Below, in pieces: positions 1 to 9,400 of a stretch of DNA of 64,000 nt. Under the pieces are notes generated by a model that was not told the DNA's origin, did no database searches, and was given only the letters and a program-made list of their open reading frames with translations. This stretch comes from Aeromonas bestiarum (lineage in GTDB: Bacteria; Pseudomonadota; Gammaproteobacteria; Enterobacterales; Aeromonadaceae). The first letter of the stretch is position 1, and each line of letters opens with the position of its first letter. Location: the NCBI RefSeq assembly GCF_000819745.1, contig NZ_CDDA01000025.1, positions 86,185 to 150,184 of the forward strand. The letters are read 5' to 3'. Position numbers and translations under genes: made by a program.

Positions 1-42
1 CCAGAGCACGACGGCCAGCAGGCTGCCAATAATACGTTGCAT
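1..42 (-). CDS. 5' end of an unrecognised exported protein (partial)
   Basis: Only the first 14 codons lie in the window; the gene runs off the left edge. The ATG at 42 is preceded on the minus strand by an AAGGA-type ribosome binding site. The visible residues (M-Q-R-I-I-G-S-L-L-A-V-V-L-W) have a positive start followed by a hydrophobic run, as expected for a signal peptide or membrane anchor. The protein cannot be identified from this. It is divergent from aroP, so the two share the intergenic region. Confidence 0.5.
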   Translation of the reverse strand, partial: MQRIIGSLLAVVLW

Positions 43-403
43 GAATCACATCCTTTTTACGGAGGAGGCTTCATAAAACAGGAATCCACCAAAGAGTCAA
101 CCCGACAGCGTTCGATTGCGCATATTGCGCGCAATCACTCCCCTCCAGCGCGTTCGAATCATAAAAAACCTGTCTTGTGCCGAAAAAACCGGCGAATGAT
201 GAGGAAAACAGGTGCGTGGACGGCCGATTATCACTATTCTGCTTCCGTTGGTAGCCGCCATAAAAAACAACAAGCGGCCTGCCGTAACGAAATAAATACG
301 GATTTCGTCACGTTTCAAGCACGCTTTGCAGTGCGAGGTCACATGGAGTGACTCGACGGGCGAAATGACAGACGAGTGACATCAGAGACGTAAGGAAGGA
401 AGA
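43..403. other. Intergenic region between divergent genes
   Basis: This 361-base stretch separates the left-edge gene from aroP and must hold both promoters. A perfect 12-base palindrome, ATTGCGCGCAAT, lies at 124-135. Its right half also pairs with GATTGCGC at 114-121, giving an inverted repeat over 114-136. No TyrR box (TGTAAA-N6-TTTACA) is obvious, although aroP is TyrR-controlled in E. coli. An open frame on the plus strand here has no coding character. Confidence 0.4.
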
Positions 404-1780
404 ATGGATCTTCAACAAGACGGCGAGGAGCTGAAGCGCGGCCTGAAAAACCGCCATATCCAGCTCATCGCATTGGGCGGTGCCATAGGTACCGGCCTGT
501 TTCTCGGTATTGCCCAGACCATCAAGATGGCGGGCCCCTCAGTGCTGCTCGGCTATGCCATCGGCGGCTTTATCGCCTTCCTCATCATGCGCCAGCTGGG
601 CGAGATGGTGGTGGAAGAGCCGGTAGCGGGCTCCTTCAGCCACTTTGCCTACAAATACTGGGGTGACTTCGCCGGTTTCGCCTCCGGCTGGAACTACTGG
701 GTACTCTACGTGCTGGTGAGCATGGCCGAGCTGACGGCGGTCGGCATCTATGTCCAGTACTGGTGGCCCGAGATCCCGACCTGGATGTCGGCGGCCGTCT
801 TCTTCGTGCTGATCAACGCCATCAACCTCTCCAACGTCAAGGCGTTCGGCGAGATGGAGTTCTGGTTTGCCATCATCAAGGTGGTCGCCATCGTCGGCAT
901 GATTGGTTTTGGCGGCTACCTGCTCGCCAGCGGCAACGGCGGACCGGATGCCAGCATCACCAACCTGTGGGACCAGGGCGGCTTCTTCCCCAACGGCATC
1001 AGCGGTCTGGTGATGGCGATGGCGGTGATCATGTTCTCGTTCGGCGGTCTTGAGCTGGTGGGGATCACGGCCGCAGAGGCGGATGACCCCGAGAAGAGCA
1101 TTCCCAAGGCCACCAATCAGGTGATCTACCGCATCCTCATTTTCTACATTGGCGCCCTGGCCGTGCTGATGTCCCTCTACCCTTGGGGCAAGGTGGTGGA
1201 AGGCGGCAGTCCCTTCGTGATGATATTCCACGCGCTGGACAGCAACCTGGTGGCGACCGTGCTCAACATGGTGGTGTTGACCGCCGCCTTGTCGGTCTAC
1301 AACAGCTGCGTCTACTGCAACAGCCGCATGCTGTTCGGTCTGGCCAAGCAGGGCAACGGCCCGCGCAGCCTGCTCAAGACCAACAAAAGCGGTGTGCCCG
1401 TGGTGGCCATCTCAGTCTCCGCCGCGGCAACCTTGCTGTGCGTGCTGATCAACTACCTGATGCCGGGCAAGGCGTTCGAGCTGCTGATGGCGCTGGTGGT
1501 CTCGGCCCTGGTCATCAACTGGGCCATGATAAGCCTCGCGCACCTGAAGTTTCGCAAGAGCAAACAGGCCGAAGGGGTTGAACCCAAGTTCAAGGCATTC
1601 TGGTACCCGTTCGGTAACTACCTCTGCCTCGCCTTCATGGCCGGTATCCTGGTCATCATGTACCTGACTCCGGGCATCCAGATCTCGGTGCTGCTCATCC
1701 CGGTCTGGATCGTCGTGCTGGCCATCGGCTATCAGCTCAAACAGAAGCGTCGTGCACGGGTTGCCGCCAACCTGGGTTGA
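404..1780 (+). CDS. aroP: Aromatic amino acid permease AroP
   Basis: Inner-membrane proton symporter of the APC superfamily, predicted to import phenylalanine, tyrosine and tryptophan. The 458-residue product matches E. coli AroP almost end to end from memory, including the N-terminal GGAIGTG motif at residues 25-31, the run of conserved residues around the third helix (VEEPVAGSFSHFAYKYWG) and the FGGLELVGITAAEA segment near residue 210. About twelve hydrophobic segments are visible. The start is supported by a purine-rich AGGAAGGAAG site just upstream. PheP is the nearest alternative, but the N terminus and the loop sequences fit AroP better. The gene appears monocistronic and ends at a strong hairpin. 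Confidence 0.9.
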   Translation: MDLQQDGEELKRGLKNRHIQLIALGGAIGTGLFLGIAQTIKMAGPSVLLGYAIGGFIAFLIMRQLGEMVVEEPVAGSFSHFAYKYWGDFAGFASGWNYWVLYVLVSMAELTAVGIYVQYWWPEIPTWMSAAVFFVLINAINLSNVKAFGEMEFWFAIIKVVAIVGMIGFGGYLLASGNGGPDASITNLWDQGGFFPNGISGLVMAMAVIMFSFGGLELVGITAAEADDPEKSIPKATNQVIYRILIFYIGALAVLMSLYPWGKVVEGGSPFVMIFHALDSNLVATVLNMVVLTAALSVYNSCVYCNSRMLFGLAKQGNGPRSLLKTNKSGVPVVAISVSAAATLLCVLINYLMPGKAFELLMALVVSALVINWAMISLAHLKFRKSKQAEGVEPKFKAFWYPFGNYLCLAFMAGILVIMYLTPGIQISVLLIPVWIVVLAIGYQLKQKRRARVAANLG

Positions 1781-1804
1781 TCCGCGCCACCTCGTTACGC
1801 CATC

Positions 1805-1831
1805 AGATGCCGGTCACCGACCGGCATCTTT
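1805..1831 (+). terminator. Intrinsic terminator of aroP
   Basis: A perfect 10-bp stem, GATGCCGGTC (1806-1815) with GACCGGCATC (1819-1828), has a 3-base loop and is followed by TTTCT. It lies 25 bases after the aroP stop. Confidence 0.8.
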
Positions 1832-1990
1832 CTATCCGTCATCTGCAACTCGCGGGCGGCCCGGACACTCCGCCACCCATCCTGGCATCATATAGATCGG
1901 GATCCTGCCAGCCACATCATCATCCGGTTACCCCGCTCTCGCCTGCACACTCAGTCCCGCTTGCAGTTCCGCTTGCCAGGCAGAAACGAC

Positions 1991-2017
1991 AAGCCCGAGG
2001 GGATGAGCCTCGGGCTT
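1991..2017 (-). terminator. Hairpin after yggE, probable terminator
   Basis: A perfect 10-bp stem AAGCCCGAGG/CCTCGGGCTT (1991-2000 and 2008-2017) has a 7-base loop. It lies about 35 bases past the stop of the minus-strand yggE gene. The U tract on the minus strand (TTGTCGTTT) is weak, so efficiency is uncertain. Confidence 0.5.
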
Positions 2018-2050
2018 GAGATAGATCGACAAGGCCGGATGGCCAACGCC

Positions 2051-2758
2051 TTATTCCAGCAGGAAGACGGCTTCCACGTTGTCCGTGATGCTGATCTGCT
2101 GCTGTTGATAGCTGTTTTCCATCATGTCGGCGGCAGGTGCAGCCATGGCAGCCGCCTTGAGTGCACGACTATAGATGGGCATGGGGGTGTTGTTGCGGTA
2201 CTCGACGCTGTAAACCTTGCCAAGCTTCATGCCGAACGCCTTGGCCAGGGATTCAGCCTTGGTCTTGGCATCCTCTACCGCACCGACACGCGCCTGCTCC
2301 TTGATGATCTGCGGCGACTTGAGGCCGTACTCTATCTGGGACACAGACTCCAAACCCGCCTTGAGGGCGGTATCCATCAGCTCACTCAGCTTGTCGAGCT
2401 GGTAGAGTTTGACCGCGAGTTGACGCTGGGCACGGTAGCCCACCAGTTCAGGCTTCTTGTTCTGCGGATACTGATATTCGGGGGAGATCACCAGGTTGCC
2501 CGCCTCCACGTCACTGCGCTTTATGCCCAACCCTTCCAGTTGGCCAAAGAAGGCCGCGACCTTGCCATCCACCTGCTGCTTGGCCTTGATGCCCTGCTTT
2601 TCCAGTGCAGTCACAGACACATTGAGGGTCAGCATATCGGGTTCGGCCTTCTGCTCGGCATAACCACTCACCACCAGATGCGGGGCTTGTGGTACTTCAA
2701 GCGCGAATAACGGGGCACTGACGACCAGAGCGGAAAGGGTAAGAAGGGGACGCCACAT
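2051..2758 (-). CDS. yggE: SIMPL-domain (DUF541) periplasmic protein, YggE-like
   Basis: A 235-residue exported protein of the SIMPL/DUF541 family. E. coli YggE has been linked to lowered oxidative stress, but its biochemical role is unknown. Residues 1 to about 19 form a signal peptide ending in an AxA-like LFA site. The body shows the family pattern: an N-terminal VSGYAEQKAEPD stretch, a central ISPEYQYPQ segment, and a DAKTKAESLAKAFGMKLGKV helix typical of the second half. The ATG is preceded by TGAGG nine bases upstream. The hairpin and U run just upstream (2761-2790) suggest it is separated from the small gene before it. Confidence 0.8.
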   Translation of the reverse strand: MWRPLLTLSALVVSAPLFALEVPQAPHLVVSGYAEQKAEPDMLTLNVSVTALEKQGIKAKQQVDGKVAAFFGQLEGLGIKRSDVEAGNLVISPEYQYPQNKKPELVGYRAQRQLAVKLYQLDKLSELMDTALKAGLESVSQIEYGLKSPQIIKEQARVGAVEDAKTKAESLAKAFGMKLGKVYSVEYRNNTPMPIYSRALKAAAMAAPAADMMENSYQQQQISITDNVEAVFLLE

Positions 2759-2760
2759 AG

Positions 2761-2790
2761 AAAAAAACCTCAGTCAATTAGAGTGAGGTC
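2761..2790 (-). terminator. Terminator after the adhesin-linked small gene
   Basis: On the minus strand ACCTCA pairs with TGAGGT, with an inner TC/GA pair across a C-C mismatch, and a run of seven T follows. It lies about 25 bases after the stop of the 2815-3372 gene and immediately before the yggE start, so it may also limit read-through into yggE. Confidence 0.6.
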
Positions 2791-2814
2791 ATTATGCCCG
2801 TGGCCGAATGGGAT

Positions 2815-3372
2815 TCATATATCGTGCAATGGCGGTATCTGATCCAGCACCTGATTGGTCATGTCGATGTTGATGCTGATCTCGTTGCCCATCAGCTCTT
2901 GATGGCTGGGCGCCATCGGTGTGACGCTGCGGGAACCGAGCACGACGTCATCATCGAAATGGAAGGAATCCCACGACAGAACGTGTCCTTGCGGCGGGAT
3001 CACCGGGTCTGCCGGCGTGGATGTTATGAGTGGAACACAGTCGATGCTGTCGGAGTGCATGAGCAGATCCTGCAGACAGGTATCGCTCAGACTCTGCAGT
3101 GAATACTCCTGCTCCCCTTCATCATGCCCGACCAGCACCACCATATGAGGTGGCTCTGCATCTACTGCCGGCGTGAAGGCAATGGTGGCGGCCGCGAAGT
3201 CCACATTGAGGGAACCCGCCACTTCGCCATCTTGGCTTTCAAGATCCAGTGCATCGATCCGATCACCTGCCATCGTGGCCTGATAGCCAAACTGGCCGGT
3301 GCAGGTAATGCTGCCCTGCCCATCCCAGCTATAGCGAATGCCATCGATATCGACCCAATTGAATGACTGCAT
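2815..3372 (-). CDS. Uncharacterised protein with an adhesin-module-like N terminus
   Basis: A 185-residue acidic protein of unknown function. I chose the ATG at 3372 because it follows an AGGAGAGGG ribosome site; a longer in-frame version would begin inside the preceding terminator. The first 30 residues (FNWVDIDGIRYSWDG, then TGQFGYQA) resemble the module after the von Willebrand A domain of the adjacent giant adhesin, which reads IKINGTTYSWDG and later GKLTFNFATGTWGY. No signal peptide or membrane segment is visible. It sits between two terminators directly downstream of the adhesin. A regulatory, chaperone or decoy role for the adhesin is possible but is inference only. Confidence 0.6.
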   Translation of the reverse strand: MQSFNWVDIDGIRYSWDGQGSITCTGQFGYQATMAGDRIDALDLESQDGEVAGSLNVDFAAATIAFTPAVDAEPPHMVVLVGHDEGEQEYSLQSLSDTCLQDLLMHSDSIDCVPLITSTPADPVIPPQGHVLSWDSFHFDDDVVLGSRSVTPMAPSHQELMGNEISINIDMTNQVLDQIPPLHDI

Positions 3373-3418
3373 GGTGACCCTCTCCTGTACTGCCGCTATC
3401 TTAGCCGCCCCCTCAGTC

Positions 3419-3449
3419 AAAAAACAGGGGCCAGGCATAGCCCGGCCCC
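3419..3449 (-). terminator. Intrinsic terminator of the adhesin gene
   Basis: On the minus strand GGGGCCGGGC pairs with GCCTGGCCCC (one G-U) around a 3-base loop and is followed by TGTTTTTT. It lies 10 bases after the adhesin stop codon. Confidence 0.85.
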
Positions 3450-3458
3450 ATTACTCGA

Positions 3459-6400
3459 TTACGGATCCACCTTGAGGTTGCCATCATCCAGCAGCTGCTT
3501 GATGATGTCGTGGTTCGTCGTCAAACCGCCACTGTGATCCAGATCGAGACTACCCTGGAACTGCACCGTCAGCTGGGAACCCCCACTCGGAAGTCCATTG
3601 GTATCTATGGTCAGCTTGTTGGCCGTAGTATCAAACTGCAGGTAATTGTCCAGCACTGTGGCCAAATCCTCGTTGCTGCCACCACTGGGAACGCCGACCA
3701 GCAGATCCGACAGATCCAGCACATCGCCACCACTGGCAGGGCTGCCCAGCGTAAAGTCGGTAATGTTGTCGGTACTGCCATCCGCATTACCAGCAATCCA
3801 CTTGAAGGTATCACTGCCCGCCCCCCCCGTCATGGTATCGCTACCCAGACCACCGATCAGAATGTCATCTCCCAGTCCACCTATCAGCGTATCGTCACCG
3901 GCCAAACCAGAGAGAGTGTCGTTCCCTTCACCGCCCTGAATCACATCCGCCAACGCCGAACCGATGAAAGTGGTGCCCGCCTCAATGGTCACATGCAGAT
4001 TGGTGTTGGAAGTAGCATCGTTATCGGCATCCTTAACCCCGACCTGGAAGTCCAACTCGGCATCCAGTGTGGTATTTTCCGAAGTGATCAAGCCGATGTC
4101 GGAGACTTTCACCACGTCGCTGTCGGTCTGGCCAGTGAAGTCCGTAGTCGTATTCGAACCACCTGTATCACCGAAGGCCGCATTGAAGTTCAGCGCTGTG
4201 GTGGTGGTAATGCCCTCCACGCTGGTCAGGATCTGCGCGCCGTAGATCTGCCAGTTCTCACCTACACCGTTGTAGTCATTGTGTTCGATGACAATGGCCC
4301 CATCGTTGTTGTCCAGGGTAATGCCATAAGCCAACAGGGCTGCCAGGGTCGCAGCGCTACTGCCAGATTTAACGATATCACTGTTGCTGATCACCAGAGC
4401 CCGTGTAGTGGTTATGCCACCCGTGCCGATCAGTTTCAGCACCACCACCAGGTCTTCACTATTGATACCGTCGAACTTCAGGAAGATCCCCTCCGCCCGG
4501 CCATCAGGGTTGGCGACTACGGTACCGGTCGGGTTGGTAGTGTGGAATGTCAAGTCCAGCACCTCACCCTTGCCGATGGTATCGCCACCCACGCCGTTCG
4601 CCGAGTTCGAGACGCTGACCCAAGACGATGCCTGAGTAAACAACTCGCCATTGGCGAATACGCTGGTGTTGGCACCACCGGTCTGCAGATTGTTAGTCCC
4701 GGTACCCCCACCGGGCTCTGCAGCGCCCCTGAACTGGACATAAAAATCATTGTCCAGCTTGGCCACAGACACATCCGGTTGCGAGTTATCCGGCACACTG
4801 CCACCAGATGCGTAGCCCGTGATACTTAACGAGGCACTGGTTTTGAGAACACTGAAGCCCTCGATCGGTTCATCCAGCGATACCGTGTAAGTACCGTTGA
4901 GCTTGTCGAAGGTCAGGGTACCAGTTGCCTCCTGCGTGATTCCTGGACTGGCCGGATTCGGCGCGTAATTGAACTCAATATCAAAGGTGGCCGTACTAGC
5001 GTTCTCCGACACCCAGGTGACCAATTGCGACGTGATGGCCGAGCCACCCACTGTCCCCGTCAGGCCGATGGCATTGAAATCCGAGTCGGACGACGAGAAC
5101 GGCCCAGTGCCGCGATTATCCGCACCAGTGCTGTAATCGAACACACCAGTGCCACCACCCGGGTTGCTGCTGTTGGAGTACACCAAGTTGGTGCTGGCCT
5201 GGATAGTCGGTACATCATCTTCTACCTGAATGAGCAGATCACCAGCCAGCGGCAGCGGGTTGACCCCATCGGAAGCTCGAATGGCCCCGGTCAGATTCAG
5301 CGTCAGAAGCTCGTTGTCATCACCATTGGCATTCTGGTGATCCAACGGCCCAAGCAGGGTGAAGGTGTAGGAACCATTGCTCTGCACCACCAGGGTGAAG
5401 ACTGTTGCCGCACCAGCCATCGCCGTCAGGGTATTCCCAGAGAAGCCGTAGGTCACAGTCACTCCGTCCGAGGTCAGGGACGGCATGACATTGGGGGTGG
5501 TATCCAGACTGAACTGGCCGCTGTTCGTACCAACCAATAGTTCAACCAGGCTTCCTGAGACGGTAGTCGTCTGGGCATCTCCATCGGTGATGCCGCCAGT
5601 CAATTCGTCCTCGTCCACCTTACCGATCACCGGTGCAGCATCCTCGATATTGATCGTCAGAGTAGCGCTCGCTTGATCGCCATCCTTGTCGACGATCACA
5701 TAGTCGAAGCTTTCGCTGGTGTCCGCTGCAACGCTTTGCGGCGAGGTATAACCCCATGTGCCCGTGGCGAAATTAAAGGTCAGCTTGCCACCCAGAGCCG
5801 TTGTGATGTTGGTCAGTTGCTGATCGCCATCCAAGACACCATCCCAGGAGTAGGTCGTGCCATTGATCTTGATGGACATGATCCGCCCCGGACCATCGGC
5901 ACCGTATGAATCGTCGTCGCCGCCACCTACCACGCTGTTGTTGCCAAGCAGAACGTTGCCGCTGACGAAGTTGCCCGAGATCTGACCAAGCAATGTATTG
6001 ATCAAGCCATTAAAGTCGGTCACCAGGATAGGAGCACCACTACCATCGAGGTCGACATCCTGCAAGCGGGTGGTGTTAATGCCGTCCCCCACACCAATAG
6101 CGGTGACGTTGATGGCATTGCTATCGACAAAGGTGTTCCACGCCGTTGCCGTTGCGTTGCTCAGCGAGTTGCCGCCTGTACCTGTTTGCTCATTAGGGTT
6201 GCCATCACTGATAAAGAAAACCTGGTTGCTCCAGCCCTCAATCGGGGCATAAGACACCATGGTTTGCTGGATAGCATCGGTAAAGTCGGTGTCGCCGTTA
6301 AACGGTCTATTGGCAATGATGTCATCAACCAGAGCATTGAACGCAGCGATCGATGTCACCGGAGCATATGCCAGTGAGTCCGAAGAGAACGCCACTATGG

Positions 6401-9400
6401 TGATTTTCACATCGCCATCGGTACCGTTGAACAGCGCCTGCCCCGCCGCCTTCACGGCGTTAATCATGGTAGTGAACTCGCTGTTGCTGATACTGCCGCT
6501 GGAGTCCAGCACAAAGGCAACATTGAAGTCCTTGTCACTGGACTCAGCAACAATGGCCGTGTCGTTCTTCGCCACCGGCGTATCGTCATCGACATTGATA
6601 GCCAGCGTGCCGCTCGCTGTATCGCCATCGCCATCGATCACTTGATAGTTCAGGGTAAACGCCTGGTTGTTCTCCTGATCAGCGTTCGCATGTTGAATAG
6701 GCGCATTCTGCGTCACGCTATACGCCCCAGTAGCCGAGTTCAGGGTTACTGTCAGCACTGTGGTCGCCCCCTGTTTGACCAACAGGGCACCTGCGGGATT
6801 CGTTTCATAAGTAAAGCCAGCCGGCGCCCCCGTAGTCAGCCATTGCACACTGCCTGCACCATCAGCCCCGAAGTTATGAGCGAGGATACCGTTAGTGTTT
6901 ACCGCATTGTCATCGTCATTCGGACCATCCGGAATGCCGTTGGCCAGGGCATCGTCATCGAGTTGCACGGTGAGATTATTGCTGACGCTCGGCACATCGT
7001 CCTCGAAGCTGATGTTGCCACCCAGATCTGCACTCACCGTGCCAGTCGCGGTGTCGTTGTCGCCATCCACCACCGTCACCGTTGCACTCAGCAGCACCTT
7101 GCCATTGGCCAGGCTGATGAGGTTGTTGTCATTGCTGTTGTCCACGTCCTCCGGCAGATGGTCCAGCTCCGCCGACTGGGTCAGCGTCACGGTACCATTG
7201 CTCGCCACGCTGATGCGGAACACCTCGCCCGCGCTGGTCGAGCCGACAATGTCGCTGCCCACCTTGGTCAGGGTGATGGCCAGCCCGTTGCTGGTCAGCT
7301 CGCTGTTGCTGTTGGTCACGCTCAGGCTGTAACTGCCCACCGTGGTGGTGCCCGGACCGTCCGCGCCATAGCTCGGCACTGCCGCCGCCAGGAACGCCGC
7401 CGCAAAGCTGCCGGTCGCCGTGTCACTGGCTGCACCGATGGTCTGTGCATCCTGGGTGGTCAGGCTAATGCCACCGTCTACCACGGCATTGATGGTCACG
7501 CTCGGACCGTCATCTTCAAACTGGAATACCCCGCCAGTACCCACATCAATGGCGGCACTGGCGCTGTCGCCATCCGCGTCCGTCACGGTTTGCACCAGGG
7601 TCAGTACCCCGCTGCCCAGGCTCAGCGCCACGCTGTCATCCGCATTGCCGCTGTCGCCGTGCCAGACGTTGTCCAGCAGGGCCAGCGTCACTTCCCCGGT
7701 GCTCGGGTTGATGGTCAGGGTGAAGTAATCCACCCCACCGGCACTGCCGGTGATAACGTTGCCCACCTGGTTCAGCACGATGGCCTCGCCCTGTCCATCG
7801 GGAGCCTGCGGATCTACCGCAAACAGGCCGCTGACCACGTTGCTCCCCGTGAGCGCCAGGCTGTAACCAATCGTGCCCGCCCCATCGGCCCCGAAGGCCG
7901 GATTGAACTGGGCCTGCACGCTGGCAGCACTCAGGCTGGCACTGGCCACCCCGTCGTTGCCCGCCCCACCCAGGCTGACCAGGCTTTCGTCCACGAACAC
8001 ACTGCCCACACCTTCCGATCCAGAGGTGAGCGTGACGCTCGGTACATCATCCAAGATCACCACATCCAGACTGCCACTGGTACTATCACCATCGGTGTCC
8101 ACCAGTACCACACCGAAACTTTCACCCAGAGCCGCATCATTGACAGGCTTGGTATGATTTTCATTGTCACTCAGGGTGTAGCTGTAATTAACGCTGCCTA
8201 ACCCGGTGACCGGGTTGTAATTAATGCCGGTCACTACCAGCTGATTACCCAATGGGCTGGTAATCGCCTGAGGGAAAACCGTAATAGCTTGCCCATTACT
8301 GATCAGAGTGACACCGCCCAGAGTCAAACTCTGTACACCATCTGCCGCATTGAAGGTGAACACGCCACTTTGTGTAAGAGCGGTTGCATTCGGGTTGCTG
8401 CCATCTGCCAATGCAGCTTCATTTAGCGTCAGCTCACCGCCTTCCAGCTGCAAACCAGCCAGCCCAACCGGCTCATCAACCGAAGTGATGGCAATAGAGA
8501 GCGTGGACTGAACCGTGTCTGTGCCGTCTGTGACGGTATAATTCACTGTCGGAACCGGCCCATCGTAATTAGGTGCCGGCGTGAACAAATAGCTGCCATC
8601 GGCATTGACCACCAAGGTTCCCACCCCAGTCAGGGTTACGGGTGTGCCCAATGCAGGATTGATGATGGAGCCCCAGCTAAACCCGGTAACAGACGGAGCC
8701 TGCGGTCCATCATTGTCGATGGTATTGGCCAACAAGTTGCCAGAGATGAGGGTGTCTTCTGTCGCAACAACACTTTCGTTCTGATCGGAAAGATCATTGG
8801 CAGGAATAATTGTCAGTTCCAGTGTTGACTGAACCGTGTCAGTGCCATCGGTGACGGTATAAGTGGCAGGAGGTACAGCGCCATCATAGTTGGGGGCCGG
8901 TGTGAAAGTGAAACTGCCATCAGCGTTAATGACGAGGCTGCCGACACCATCAATTGTGACGCTGGTACCTACAACAACGTTGACGTTATCCCCCCAGCTG
9001 AAGAACAGCACAGACGCCGCATCAGGACCATCAGCGTTGACTGTGTTGGTGAGAACATTGCCATTCAGTACCCCATCTTCGGGAACGGTCAACTGCTCAC
9101 CTTGATCCGCCAATTCGTTGGTCAGCAGTGGTTCCGCCAGCTGCTGAGTATCGACCACTGGCTCGGTCTGGTAAGTGGTGTCAAACCCGGCTGCGGCAAT
9201 CGTTGCATCACCGGTTCTATCTATGGTGACAAAGCCGCCGTTACCACTGGCGCCGGCGACTCCACCAATTCCACCGCCACCACCACCTGCAGCAGGTGCC
9301 CCACCGGCGGCAGATGCCTCAAAGTTCTGCGTCGGGTCAACCCCTTGCAAGATCGATTGTTGCAATGCGGCAATATCAGGAGAGGTCGCACTCCCTGCAT

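Noticed and set aside
6642..8201. Plus-strand 519-codon frame antisense to the adhesin
   Set aside because: It overlaps the repetitive GC-rich part of the adhesin and shows only His/Arg/Gln-rich shadow sequence.
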